Assembly (NCBI GenBank): GCA_020637195.1
Contig: JACJWK010000003.1
Span: forward strand, 124,001 to 188,000
DNA from: Microthrixaceae bacterium
GTDB taxonomy: Bacteria > Actinomycetota > Acidimicrobiia > Acidimicrobiales > DATDAH01
Reading direction: 5' to 3'
DNA length: 64,000 nucleotides
Part shown: one piece after another, positions 38,685-46,951 of the stretch
How the letters are laid out: each line of letters begins with the position of its first letter
How positions within the stretch are numbered: position 1 is the first letter of the stretch
Notes under the pieces: model-generated
Told to the model about the DNA's origin: nothing
The model's input: the letters and a program-made list of their open reading frames with translations, nothing else
Databases searched by the model: none
Made by a program: the position numbers and the translations under genes

Positions 38685-39638
38685 TCAGGCCGCCAGCTGC
38701 TCGGGATGCAGGGCCGCTCGCACCCGGGCCCGTACCCGGTGGTACCAGCGCTGGGGCCCCGGGGGCGGGGCCTGCTCCTCGGCGCGGGCCATGGCCGCCA
38801 CCTGCACCGCGTTGGTGATCACCTCCCCGAAGGCGTCGGGGTCGGCGAGCAGCCACGAGTGGCTGCCGTCGACCACCTCGCCGTCGGCGCCGATGGCCCG
38901 GCACAGGGCGTCGAAGGCGGGTCGCGGGATCACCCCGTCGCGCGTGCCCCACAGGACCACCACCGGGAGCCGGCGCGCCTTCAGGTCCTCGAGCTCGGCG
39001 AGCAGGTCGGCCTCGCGGGCCAGCAGGCCGGCCCGCCAGAGGCCGAGCGGGCTGCGCGCCAGGTTGGCGAGCGCGTCCGGGACCACGGCCGGCAGCACCC
39101 GACGGGCCAGGTGCAGGGGGAACAGGTCGCGGGTGAAGTGCCGGCCCCAGTCCCACAGCGGGCGTTCGGCCAGGGTGCGCACGGGCACCAGGGCACCGGG
39201 CTCGTCACCCTCCTGCCAGGCGGCGCCGCCGATCGAGTTGACGAGCACCAGGGTGCGGACCCGCTCGGGGTGGCGGTGGGCGGTGCCGATGGCCACGCCG
39301 CCGCCGAAGGAGTGGCCGATCAGGAAGACGGGCTCGCCGACCCCCACCGCGTCGAGGAACGCCGCCACCCAGTCCGCGTAGTCGGCCAGGTCGGCCTGGC
39401 GGTCCGCCAGCGCCGCGGTGCCGCCGAAGCCGGGGAGCGACGGCGCCCAGACCCGACAGCCCAGGTCGACGAGGCGCGCGAGCGAGTGGCGGTAGGCGCG
39501 GTGGCCGAGGCCCCAGCCGTGCAGGAACAGGACGGGGAGCCCGTCGCCCTCCACGTGGTAGCGGACCGTCCGGCCGTCCACCTCGACGCGTTGCGCCCGC
39601 TCTGCCCCCGGTGGACCGTCGGCCTGCGTGCTTGCCAT
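38685..39638 (-). CDS. Alpha/beta hydrolase
   Basis: Serine hydrolase of 317 residues from the ATG at 39638; a start further upstream would add ten residues. The triad is visible: Ser in LIGHSFGGGVAIG, Asp in VVLWGTRDGVIPRPAF and His in VVDGSHSWLLADPDAF, with the oxyanion HGWG motif in PVLFLHGWGLGHRAY. The cap segment between (residues about 150-210) is helical and basic. It is cytoplasmic by sequence. Its start codon lies in the centre of a palindrome (39629-39646). Substrate unknown. Confidence 0.92.
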   Translation of the reverse strand: MASTQADGPPGAERAQRVEVDGRTVRYHVEGDGLPVLFLHGWGLGHRAYRHSLARLVDLGCRVWAPSLPGFGGTAALADRQADLADYADWVAAFLDAVGVGEPVFLIGHSFGGGVAIGTAHRHPERVRTLVLVNSIGGAAWQEGDEPGALVPVRTLAERPLWDWGRHFTRDLFPLHLARRVLPAVVPDALANLARSPLGLWRAGLLAREADLLAELEDLKARRLPVVVLWGTRDGVIPRPAFDALCRAIGADGEVVDGSHSWLLADPDAFGEVITNAVQVAAMARAEEQAPPPGPQRWYHRVRARVRAALHPEQLAA

Positions 39639-39646
39639 AGCAAGCA
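39629..39646. promoter_or_regulatory. Palindrome centred on the hydrolase start codon, with a nearby half-site
   Basis: TGCTTGC-CATA-GCAAGCA is perfect over 7-base arms, and the CAT in its centre is the reverse of the hydrolase ATG. GCAAGCA recurs at 39661-39667, two helical turns away. It could be an operator, or an mRNA hairpin hiding the start codon. A TATCGT -10 candidate (39655-39650) lies between the two. Confidence 0.4.
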
Positions 39647-39710
39647 GAAACGATACCCGCGCAAGCACACGGGCGCACGAATCCCGCCGACCGCCGCCGG
39701 CGGGCCGGCT

Positions 39711-39971
39711 CTAGCTGACCCGCAGCAGCAGCGCCTTGCGCTCGTTCTCGTTCAGGCCGCCCCAGATGCCGTGCGGCTCGCGGATGCTCACCGCGTAGTC
39801 GAGGCACGGCTCCTTCACCGTGCAGGTCTCGCAGATCTCCTTGGCGCGCGCCTCGCGCTCGAGCTTCTCGTCCTTGCGCTCGAACTGCGGCGGCGGGAAG
39901 AACACGGCGGCCTGCGGCCCCCGGCACGCCGCCTTCATCTGCCAAGAGTTCTCAATTGCTTGTGCACTCAC
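39711..39971 (-). CDS. WhiB family Fe-S transcriptional regulator
   Basis: An actinobacterium-specific regulator of 86 residues holding a [4Fe-4S] cluster. The four cysteines are present: KAACRGP, then ICETCTVKEPC with the C-x2-C-x5-C spacing. The GIWGG turn is complete (HGIWGGLNENERKALLL) and the C-terminus is short. I use the GTG at 39971 because an AAGGGGGG site precedes it; an upstream start at 40028 would add 19 residues. Like M. tuberculosis whiB4, it sits beside an ArsA-like ATPase pair, here with an NfeD gene in between. Confidence 0.93.
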   Translation of the reverse strand: MSAQAIENSWQMKAACRGPQAAVFFPPPQFERKDEKLEREARAKEICETCTVKEPCLDYAVSIREPHGIWGGLNENERKALLLRVS

Positions 39972-40010
39972 GTGGTCGCCCCCCTTCAGGCGGAAGGCGA
40001 CGGTAGACGC

Positions 40011-40042
40011 GCGAAAAGTTGTCCACAAGGGGCAACTTTCGC
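40011..40042. promoter_or_regulatory. Inverted repeat holding a DnaA box, between nfeD and whiB
   Basis: GCGAAAAGTTG (from 40011) pairs with CAACTTTCGC (to 40042) except for one bulged A. The sequence TTGTCCACA (40019-40027), a perfect actinobacterial DnaA box, starts in the left arm and runs into the loop. It is 14 bases past the nfeD stop and about 40 bases before the whiB start, so it could be a terminator, a whiB control site, or both. Confidence 0.45.
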
Positions 40043-40056
40043 GAGCGGGAAGCGAG

Positions 40057-41295
40057 CTATCGCGAGCGGTCGCGGTAGTCGCGGGCGGCGCCCTCGAGGG
40101 GCTCGACCTCGAGGATCATGCCCGCGATGCCCACCACCCGCACGGGCTGGCCGGCCTCGACGGGGGTGGCCCGGTTCACCCGCGCCCGCCAGAGGGCGTC
40201 GCGCACCCGCACGGTGCCGTCCGGGTCGACGTCGGCCACGACCTCGCCGAGCTCCCCGATCATCCACTCGCGCCCGATGGTGGGCGTGGCGAAGCGGGTG
40301 CGGACCATCGCGGGCATGCCCGCCACCATGGCCAGGCCGATGCCCACGAACGACACCAGCAGCGTGATCCACGACAGCGACAGGCCGTCGTACAGCGTGA
40401 GCGTGCCCACCACGTAGGTGAACAGCGCCACCCCCGTCCAGAACCGGGGCACGCCGGTCTGGATGTCGATGCCGAACGCGAACATCGACACGACCAACAG
40501 CGCCACGGCCCAGGGGTTGGTGGGCAGCACGGCCAGCCCGTAGGAGCCCAGCACGAACGATCCCGCGCCCACGACCCCGGCCACGCCGACGCCGGCGGTG
40601 AAGAACTCGAACAGGATCAGCCCCATCCCGATGACGAACAGCAGGTAGGCCACCGCGGGGCTGGCCACCGTGTGCATGAGCTGCGACGGCAACGGCAGCT
40701 GGGTGAACACGGTGGGGGTGACCGGCTCGCGGGTGGGGCGCCCGTCGCCGCCCTCGACCACCCGGGACTCGAAGCCCTCGAGCTCGACGTTGAACAGGCC
40801 GATCGTCGGTGCGGCCCGGTCGACGACGCCGGCCGCGACGGCCTCCTCGTCGTCGAGCGTCTCGCCGTCGGGGGCGGTGACGCGGGTGCCGGGAGCCATG
40901 CCCGAGTCGGCCGCGGCCTCGACGAGCTGGGCCGCCTCGTCGAGCGCCTTCGACCCGCTGGGCCCGACCCACACCGCCACGGGGACGTCGGCGCCGCGGA
41001 TCTGGTCGGTGAGGGCGTCGATCTCGTCGTCGGAGACGACCGCGCCGCCGCTGTTGAGCTGGAGGGTGACCGCCAGCGCGCCCTGCGCCTCGGCGTCGTC
41101 GATGGAGCGGGACACGAAGTCGACCAGGACGGGGTCGAGCAGGCCGGAGACCTTCACCACGTTGACCCGGCCCTCGGGGACGTCGGGCCCGCCGGCGGCG
41201 CGACCGGGCGCTCCCGCGGCCGCGGGAGCCAGGGCCAGCAGCAGGGCCAGGCCGAGAACGGCGGCGCCGAGGGCACCGATGGGTAGTCTGCGCAC
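40057..41295 (-). CDS. NfeD-like membrane protein, long form with a degenerate ClpP-type protease part
   Basis: A 412-residue protein: signal peptide (LPIGALGAAVLGLALLLALAP), an extracytoplasmic ClpP/crotonase-like domain (residues about 40-185), several membrane helices (about 205-335), and a C-terminal OB-fold (GREWMIGELGEVVADVDPDGTVRVRDALWRAR). The usual catalytic stretch GPSGARAASAG reads GPSGSKALDEAAQLVEAA here, so the nucleophile serine seems lost. The protein may therefore organise membranes, as NfeD partners of flotillins do, rather than cleave. The GTG start has a GGAGG site. It is divergent from the ArsA-like pair. Confidence 0.87.
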   Translation of the reverse strand: MRRLPIGALGAAVLGLALLLALAPAAAGAPGRAAGGPDVPEGRVNVVKVSGLLDPVLVDFVSRSIDDAEAQGALAVTLQLNSGGAVVSDDEIDALTDQIRGADVPVAVWVGPSGSKALDEAAQLVEAAADSGMAPGTRVTAPDGETLDDEEAVAAGVVDRAAPTIGLFNVELEGFESRVVEGGDGRPTREPVTPTVFTQLPLPSQLMHTVASPAVAYLLFVIGMGLILFEFFTAGVGVAGVVGAGSFVLGSYGLAVLPTNPWAVALLVVSMFAFGIDIQTGVPRFWTGVALFTYVVGTLTLYDGLSLSWITLLVSFVGIGLAMVAGMPAMVRTRFATPTIGREWMIGELGEVVADVDPDGTVRVRDALWRARVNRATPVEAGQPVRVVGIAGMILEVEPLEGAARDYRDRSR

Positions 41296-41321
41296 GAAGC
41301 GCCTCCGACGAGAGATGGTCC

Positions 41322-42344
41322 GTGGATCCAGCGCAGTTCCTCACCGAATCACGCGTGGTCATCGTGGCCGGGAAGGGCGGTGTCGGCAAAACCACGGTGA
41401 CCGCCGCGCTCGCGCGCACGGCCGCGCTCGCGGGGCTCACCACGCTCGTGGTGGAGGTCGAGGGCAAGAGCGGCCTGGCCACCCTGTACGGCCAGCCGCA
41501 GTTCGCCTACGACGAGGTGGTGCTGTCGCCGGGCGGGCCGCAGGGCGCCGCCGACGTCCTCGCCCGCACCGTCACCCCCGACGAGGCCCTGCTCGAGTAC
41601 CTGGGCGACCACGGCCTGAACCGCATCTCGCGACGGCTCGTCACCAGCGGCGCGCTCGACGTGGTCGCCACCGCGGTGCCGGGCATCCGGGACATCCTCG
41701 TGCTGGGCAAGGTGAAGAGCCTCAGCCGGGAGGAGCGCATCGACCTCGTGGTGCTCGACGCCCCGGCCGCCGGCCACGCCATCACCTTCCTGGGCTCGGC
41801 CCGGGGGCTCGTCGACGCCGTGAAGGTGGGCCCCATCAACACCCAGGCCCAGGACGTGCTCGACCTGCTCACCGACCCGGCGCTGTGCCGGGTGCTGCTG
41901 GTGACCCTTCCCGAGGAGACGCCGGTCAACGAGCTGATCGAGACCGCCTACAACCTCGAGGACCAGGTGGGCGTGAGCCTCGGCCCGGTGGTGGTCAACG
42001 GCGTCTACCCGGACCTGGCGGGGATCGGCGCCGACCCGGTGGCCGCGGCGCGCCAGGCGGGCGCCGCGCTGCGGCCGGGCGAGGCCGGCCACCTCGCCGA
42101 CGCCGCCGCCTTCCGGCGCGAGCGCGCCCAGCTCCAGGCCGAGCAGATGGCCCGGCTGGCCGCCGATCTGCCCCTCCCGCAGCTCGCGCTCCCCTTCCAG
42201 TTCAGCGCCGACCTGGGCCCCGCCGACCTGGCCGTGCTCGCCGACTCGGTGCGCGACGGCATCGCCGGCCTGCCCGAGCCCGACCCCGCGTCGACCCCGT
42301 CGACCGCACCCGCCGACGATCCGGCCACCGAGGCGGCGTCGTGA
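41322..42344 (+). CDS. ArsA/Get3-like ATPase, first of pair (BagA/Rv3679-like)
   Basis: Cytoplasmic ATPase of 340 residues. The deviant Walker A is VIVAGKGGVGKTTVTAALAR (residues about 13-32). The switch II region reads LVVLDAPAAGHAITFLGSARGLVDAVKVGP, and the A-loop-like region contains NGVYPDL. Together with the next gene and whiB it reproduces the order of Rv3679, Rv3680 and whiB4 in M. tuberculosis, where the two ATPases form a Get3-like complex. The GTG start lies 26 bases from the divergent nfeD start. Its stop overlaps the second ATPase gene by 4 bases. Confidence 0.92.
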   Translation: MDPAQFLTESRVVIVAGKGGVGKTTVTAALARTAALAGLTTLVVEVEGKSGLATLYGQPQFAYDEVVLSPGGPQGAADVLARTVTPDEALLEYLGDHGLNRISRRLVTSGALDVVATAVPGIRDILVLGKVKSLSREERIDLVVLDAPAAGHAITFLGSARGLVDAVKVGPINTQAQDVLDLLTDPALCRVLLVTLPEETPVNELIETAYNLEDQVGVSLGPVVVNGVYPDLAGIGADPVAAARQAGAALRPGEAGHLADAAAFRRERAQLQAEQMARLAADLPLPQLALPFQFSADLGPADLAVLADSVRDGIAGLPEPDPASTPSTAPADDPATEAAS

Positions 42345-43474
42345 GCGGCCCGGTCATGGACGCGGCCGGCGACGGCGGCGCGCTGGGCGACCTCGTCCGG
42401 CGCTCGAGCATCGTGGTGTGCACCGGGTCGGGTGGCGTCGGCAAGACCACCACCGCGGCGGTGCTGGCCCTCGAGGGCGCCCGCCAGGGGCGCCGGACCG
42501 TCGTGGTCACGATCGACCCGGCGAAGCGCCTGGCCGACGCGCTCGGCCTGGAGGGCCTGTCCGACACCCCGAGCGCCATCGCCGGCGACTGGCCGGGCGA
42601 GCTGTCGGCGCTGATGCTCGACACGAAGAGCACGTTCGACGGCCTCATCGCCAAGTACGCGGGCAGCCCCGACCAGGCCGAGGCCATCCTCGCCAACCGC
42701 TTCTACCGCAACATCTCCTCGGCCCTGTCGGGCACGCAGGAGTACATGGCGATGGAGAAGCTGTACGAGCTGCACGAGGAGCACGACTTCGACCTGGTGG
42801 TGGTGGACACGCCGCCCACGCGCAACGCGCTCGACTTCCTCGACGCGCCCCGCAACATCACCCGCCTGCTCGACCACAAGCTGTTCCGGCTGCTGATGGC
42901 GCCCACCCGGGGCATCGTGAAGGCGCTCAACGTCGCCGCCCAGGCCTTCCTGCACACGGTGTCGCGCGTCGTCGGCGGCGAGGCGATCGACGACGCGATG
43001 ACGTTCTTCCACGCCTTCGAGGGCATGGAGCAGGGCTTCCGGGACCGGGCCCAGCGGGTGCTCGAGCTGCTGTCGGACGAGGGCACCGCGTTCGTGCTGG
43101 TCGCGTCGCCGCGCCGCGACACCGTCGAGGAGGCGGGCTACTTCGCCGAGCGCCTCGGCGAGGCCGACATCGCGGTGCGGGCCCTCATCGTGAACCGCAT
43201 GCACCCCCGCTTCGGCACCGAGACGGCCACGGCGGCCCGGGAACGGGCCACCACGCTGGCGGGCACCGACCTGGGCGACCTCTACACGAACCTGGCCGAC
43301 TTCGCCCTGGTGGCGTCGCGCGAGGAGGACCACCTGCGCGGTCTCGCCGCCAAGGTGGCGCCCGCGCCGGTGGTCCGGGTGCCCTTCCTGGCCACCGACG
43401 TGCACGACCTCGACGGACTCGCCGCCATCGGCACCCACGTGTTCGCCGCCGCCGACGCCGCTCCGTCCGCCTGA
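42341..43474 (+). CDS. ArsA/Get3-like ATPase, second of pair (BagB/Rv3680-like)
   Basis: Partner ATPase of 377 residues starting at a GTG that overlaps the previous stop (GTGA). It has the Walker A CTGSGGVGKTTTAAVLA and the switch I TIDPAKRLADALG. Switch II is LVVVDTPPTRNALDFLDAPRNITRLLDHKLFRLLMAPTRG, followed by a helical region that in Get3 proteins shapes the hydrophobic groove (ALNVAAQAFLHTVSRVVGGEAI). Tight coupling supports a heteromeric complex with the first ATPase. Client proteins are unknown; C-terminally anchored proteins such as the HEPN protein at 37595 are possible but unproven. Confidence 0.92.
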   Translation: MSGPVMDAAGDGGALGDLVRRSSIVVCTGSGGVGKTTTAAVLALEGARQGRRTVVVTIDPAKRLADALGLEGLSDTPSAIAGDWPGELSALMLDTKSTFDGLIAKYAGSPDQAEAILANRFYRNISSALSGTQEYMAMEKLYELHEEHDFDLVVVDTPPTRNALDFLDAPRNITRLLDHKLFRLLMAPTRGIVKALNVAAQAFLHTVSRVVGGEAIDDAMTFFHAFEGMEQGFRDRAQRVLELLSDEGTAFVLVASPRRDTVEEAGYFAERLGEADIAVRALIVNRMHPRFGTETATAARERATTLAGTDLGDLYTNLADFALVASREEDHLRGLAAKVAPAPVVRVPFLATDVHDLDGLAAIGTHVFAAADAAPSA

Positions 43475-43624
43475 CCGCCGGCCGCCCTCCCCCTCCGCGG
43501 GCACCCAGAGCACGTCCGGTCCCTCGCCGGTGTCGGGCCGCGGGACGGGCCGGCCCCCGGAACGGGGGAAGCGGGGCACCGGTGCCGACACTGGACTCGA
43601 GCGCCCTGATGCCGATGGCAACCG

Positions 43625-45784
43625 GTGGCGCACCAACGACACGGCGGCGGGCGCGTCGTCGTGGCTCTCGTGGTGCTGGCGGTGGTCAGCGCCGGCATCG
43701 CGTCGATCACGCGTCCGGACCGGCCCGCCGCCGACTGCCCGCCCGGCACCACCGTCGTCGCCACGGTCGACGGGACCACGCTCTGCACCCACGGCGTCGA
43801 TCCCGGCGCCACCCTGGTGGGCCCGGCCGCCGACGACGGCGCCAGCGGGGAGGCGGCGACGCCCCGCGCCATCGCCTGCATCGGCAACGGGACCAGCGGC
43901 GCCCGGGTGCAGGCGGTGTACGCCCGGGGCCCGAACCGGCGGGACCGCTTCACCGAGCTGCTGCCCGAGATCCGCGCGGCCGCCGCCGACGTCGAGCACC
44001 TGGTGAACCGCAGCGCGTCGCGGACCGGTGGTGAGCGCCACGTCCGGTGGCAGACGACCCGTCGGGCCACGGACCCGACGTGCTCGCTCGACGTCGCCCG
44101 GGTGGCGGCCCCCCGGGGCGCCAACCGCGACTTCGGTGCCCTCGTGCAGCGACTCGCCGACCTGGGCCTCGACCGCCACGACCGCAAGTACCTGATCTGG
44201 CTCGACACCGCGGCGACGTCGTGCCGGGGCATCGCCACCCTGCTCGACGACGACCGTCCCGGGCAGGACAACTTCAACAACACGTCGGTCGGCTACGCCC
44301 GCGTGGACGACTCGTGCCTGGCCCACGGCGGCGCGGCCGAGACCCACGAGCTGATCCACCTGCTGGGGGCCGTGCAACGCTCCGCCCCCCACGCCAGCGC
44401 CGAGGGGCACTGCACCGACGAGTGGGACCTGCTCTGCTACGACGACGACGGTCCCGGCCCGCTCCGCACGTCGCTGCGTTGCCCCAACCGGGCCCGCGAC
44501 CGGCGGCTCGACTGCGGCAGCGATGACTACTTCTCGACCGCGCCCGGGGCCGGCAGCTACCTGGCCGCCCACTGGAACAGCGCGGACAGCCGCTTCCTCG
44601 AGGCCGGCGCGACCGACGGGCCGGGCCCGGGTGGTGACCCTCCGGTCAACGACGCCTTCTCGGCCGCCCCGGTCCTGTCGGGCTACTCCGGCACAACGCC
44701 GGGCACGCTGGCCGGCTCGACGCGGGAGGAGGGCGAGCCCACCCTCGCGGCCGGCGTGGCCGGGACGGTCTGGTACAAGTGGCGGCCGAAGGTGACCGGC
44801 CCCGTCTCGGTGGACACCCGGGGCAGCACGGGGGACACGGCCATCGGGGTGTTCACCGGCAGCGACCTCACCGCGCTGACGCCGGTCGGCACGAACGACG
44901 ACGCCACCGACCTGGCACCCCGCAGCCGGGTGACGTTCTCCGCGGTGGCGGGCACGACGTACCGCGTGGCGGTCGGGGGACGCGGACCGCTGGGGCCGGC
45001 GACGCTGCGCTGGGGCCCGCCGCCGTCGAGGATGGCCGACGTGCTGCGCGGCGCGCGCAACGAGACCGCCGTGGACTGGTCGGTGGCGTTCGGCGTGATG
45101 CCGGGGTGGCCCGACCGCACGTGGCGACCCCGCGACCCGGTGACCCGGGGCCGGGGCATCGCAGTCCTGTGGCGCATGCTCGGCGAGCCCGAGGTCGGGG
45201 TCGAGCCCCCCGACCCGACCACGACGACGACCGCGCCGACCCCCACGACGGTCCCCACGCCCCCCTCGTCGACCACGGTGCCCCCCACGACCTCGACCAC
45301 CGCCTCCGGGCCGGGAGCGAGCACCACGTCGACCTCGTCACCCGCGCCGCCCACGACCACCCCGCCGACGGGGCCGACGAGCCTCGCCGCCGAGACCCTC
45401 TCGTTCGCCGACGTGGGCCCGGGCGCGCCCTACCGCGCCGCGCTCGAGTGGGCGGTGGCCACCGGCGTCGTGGCCGACGGCGACGCGTTCGGCCCCCGCG
45501 AGCCGCTCACCCGCGAGGACCTCGTCACCTGGGCGTGGGCGGCCACGGGCCGTGCACCCGCCACCGAGGTGGCCGCGTTCACCGACGTCAACAGCGCGGC
45601 GCCGTTCCGGCCCGCGCTGGCGTGGGCGGCCGAGCACGACCTGGTGGGCGCCTACGCCGACGGCACGTTCCGGGCCGCCGCGCCGGTCACCCGCTCGAAG
45701 CTGGCCCTCGGGCTGTTCGCCCTCGCGCAGGACCCCGGTGCGTGGCGTGGCCTGGCCGCACCCCCGCCGACGGTGGTGTTCTGA
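43625..45784 (+). CDS. Secreted metalloprotease-like protein with SLH-like repeats
   Basis: Exported protein of 719 residues from a GTG. An N-terminal hydrophobic helix (VVVALVVLAVVSAGIASI) is followed by a Cys-rich domain of about 290 residues. This contains HELIHLLGAVQ, an HExxH zinc motif with an extra His, then SAEGHCTDEWDLLCYDDDG, as in some secreted metallopeptidases. Residues about 340-465 form a pre-peptidase-like beta domain (TVWYKWRPKVTGPVSVDTRGSTGDTAIGVF). SLH-like repeats follow (DWSVAFGVMPGWPDRTWRPRDPVTRG; two more after a Thr/Pro linker). The nearest relative in the window by architecture is the Vgb/SLH protein at 30157. Peptidase activity is inferred only. Confidence 0.8.
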   Translation: MAHQRHGGGRVVVALVVLAVVSAGIASITRPDRPAADCPPGTTVVATVDGTTLCTHGVDPGATLVGPAADDGASGEAATPRAIACIGNGTSGARVQAVYARGPNRRDRFTELLPEIRAAAADVEHLVNRSASRTGGERHVRWQTTRRATDPTCSLDVARVAAPRGANRDFGALVQRLADLGLDRHDRKYLIWLDTAATSCRGIATLLDDDRPGQDNFNNTSVGYARVDDSCLAHGGAAETHELIHLLGAVQRSAPHASAEGHCTDEWDLLCYDDDGPGPLRTSLRCPNRARDRRLDCGSDDYFSTAPGAGSYLAAHWNSADSRFLEAGATDGPGPGGDPPVNDAFSAAPVLSGYSGTTPGTLAGSTREEGEPTLAAGVAGTVWYKWRPKVTGPVSVDTRGSTGDTAIGVFTGSDLTALTPVGTNDDATDLAPRSRVTFSAVAGTTYRVAVGGRGPLGPATLRWGPPPSRMADVLRGARNETAVDWSVAFGVMPGWPDRTWRPRDPVTRGRGIAVLWRMLGEPEVGVEPPDPTTTTTAPTPTTVPTPPSSTTVPPTTSTTASGPGASTTSTSSPAPPTTTPPTGPTSLAAETLSFADVGPGAPYRAALEWAVATGVVADGDAFGPREPLTREDLVTWAWAATGRAPATEVAAFTDVNSAAPFRPALAWAAEHDLVGAYADGTFRAAAPVTRSKLALGLFALAQDPGAWRGLAAPPPTVVF

Positions 45785-45868
45785 CGGCGGGCCGCGGACG
45801 CAAGGGCGGGCGCGGGCGGGCGCCGGCGTCGTGCTGGGCCGGCGGGCGTCCGGGCGCCGCCGGCGCGC

Positions 45869-46222
45869 TCAGTCCTCGGGCTCGGGGGGAGCGGCCAGGG
45901 CCTCGGCGGCGCCCTCGACGGTCTCGGTGACCGAGACGATGCGGTCGAACCCGGTGGTGTGGAGCAGGCGCGTGAGGGTGGGACGGCTGCACGCCACCGC
46001 CACGTCGCCGCCCGCCTCGCGCGCCCGGCGGATGCCGCCGATGAGCGCGCCGAGCCCGGCCGAGTCCATGAACGGCACCTCGGAGAGGTCGATCAGCAGT
46101 CGGTCGCTGGACGCCAGGCCGCTCAGCGCCTCACGGAACTCGCCCACGGTGTAGGCGTCGAGCTCGCCCACCGGCCGGCAGAGGGAGTACGGCCCCGGAT
46201 GTTCCACTTGGATCTCGAGCAC
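45869..46222 (-). CDS. STAS-domain anti-anti-sigma factor-like protein
   Basis: A 117-residue STAS protein. Conserved segments are VGELDAYTVGEFREAL, DRLLIDLSEVPFMDSAGLGALIGGIRRAREAGGDVAVA and LTRLLHTTGFDRIV. The serine in MDSAGLGAL is where a partner kinase would phosphorylate. I start at the GTG at 46222 because TACGGT (46235-46230) ends 7 bases before it; a TTG at 46240 is possible. No RsbW-type kinase or sigma factor gene is nearby. It is divergent from a response regulator gene with which it may share function. Confidence 0.88.
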   Translation of the reverse strand: MLEIQVEHPGPYSLCRPVGELDAYTVGEFREALSGLASSDRLLIDLSEVPFMDSAGLGALIGGIRRAREAGGDVAVACSRPTLTRLLHTTGFDRIVSVTETVEGAAEALAAPPEPED

Positions 46223-46229
46223 GACCTCG

Positions 46230-46235
46230 ACCGTA
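46230..46235 (-). promoter_or_regulatory. -10 element (TACGGT), leaderless promoter of the STAS gene
   Basis: TACGGT on the minus strand ends 7 bases before the GTG at 46222 and supports that start over the TTG at 46240. Confidence 0.5.
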
Positions 46236-46289
46236 CCCAAACGAGCGCGCCGCCCGGGCCGCGATCTTTCCCGGGCCTCGCCGGGTCAA

Positions 46290-46295
46290 TAGGGT
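46290..46295 (+). promoter_or_regulatory. -10 element (TAGGGT), leaderless promoter of the response regulator gene
   Basis: TAGGGT ends 6 bases before the GTG at 46302 with no ribosome site between. Confidence 0.6.
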
Positions 46296-46301
46296 GACGC
46301 C

Positions 46302-46709
46302 GTGCCCAACGTGTTGCTCGCCACCGACGCCGACTGGATCCTCGACGAGGTCGACGCCGCCCTGAGCGACGACGAGACCACCGTCGTGCGGGTGCGCTCC
46401 GGCCGCGAGGTGATCGACGCCGTGGCGGTGCACGAGCCCGTCCTCGTCGTGCTGGACCTCCAGATCGGCAACATGGGCGGGTTCGCCACCTGCCTCAACC
46501 TGCGCCAGGAGGAGGAGTCGGGCCGGCTGCGCCCCCGTCCCATCCTGTTGCTGCTCGACCGCCACGACGACCAGTTCATGGCCAAGCGCATGGACGCCGA
46601 CGGCTGGCTGATCAAGCCCCTCGACGCGTTCCGGCTGCGCAAGGCCGCGCAGGCGCTGCGCACCGGCTACACGTGGTTCGAGGGCGCGGACACCCCCGCC
46701 CCCGCCTGA
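46302..46709 (+). CDS. Single-domain response regulator
   Basis: A 135-residue receiver domain without an output module. The phospho-acceptor is Asp52 in VVLDLQIGNMGGFATC, the acidic pair is near the N-terminus (LATDADWI), and the lysine is in GWLIKPLDAFRLRKAAQAL. It probably acts through protein contacts, as CheY- or Spo0F-like proteins do. It is divergent from the STAS gene; the pair may belong to one partner-switching pathway whose kinase lies elsewhere. The GTG start is supported by the -10 spacing. Confidence 0.9.
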   Translation: MPNVLLATDADWILDEVDAALSDDETTVVRVRSGREVIDAVAVHEPVLVVLDLQIGNMGGFATCLNLRQEEESGRLRPRPILLLLDRHDDQFMAKRMDADGWLIKPLDAFRLRKAAQALRTGYTWFEGADTPAPA

Positions 46710-46757
46710 CCCCCGCCGTCCACGGCATCCCGCTTCGTCGCCGGCGCCGCGGTCCGG

Positions 46758-46763
46758 TAGCAT
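46758..46763 (+). promoter_or_regulatory. -10 element (TAGCAT) of the tRNA-Pro gene
   Basis: TAGCAT lies 11 bases before the mature 5' end of the tRNA, a usual distance for a short 5' leader. Confidence 0.5.
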
Positions 46764-46774
46764 CGTCCACCCAC

Positions 46775-46851
46775 CGGGAAGTGGCGCAGTTTGGCAGCGC
46801 GCAGCGTTCGGGACGCTGAGGCCGCGGGTTCAAATCCCGCCTTCCCGACCA
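46775..46851 (+). tRNA. tRNA-Pro (anticodon CGG), CCA encoded
   Basis: The cloverleaf closes fully: acceptor CGGGAAG with CTTCCCG, D-stem GCGC/GCGC, anticodon stem CAGCG/CGCTG with loop TTCGGGA (anticodon CGG, reading CCG), and T-stem GCGGG/CCCGC with loop TTCAAAT. The discriminator base is A and CCA follows in the DNA (46849-46851). CCG is a heavily used codon at this GC content. Confidence 0.97.
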
Positions 46852-46951
46852 ACCCGCCGCCTCGACCGGCGTGTGCCGCTCCAGGCGGGGTTCTCCGGCC
46901 AGATGTGGTTCACTACGACCGGTCCCGAGTGGACGATCGAGAGGGTGGGCC

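Noticed and set aside
40019..40027. A replication origin near the DnaA box
   Set aside because: A single box without a cluster, AT-rich stretch or dnaA/dnaN genes is not an origin.
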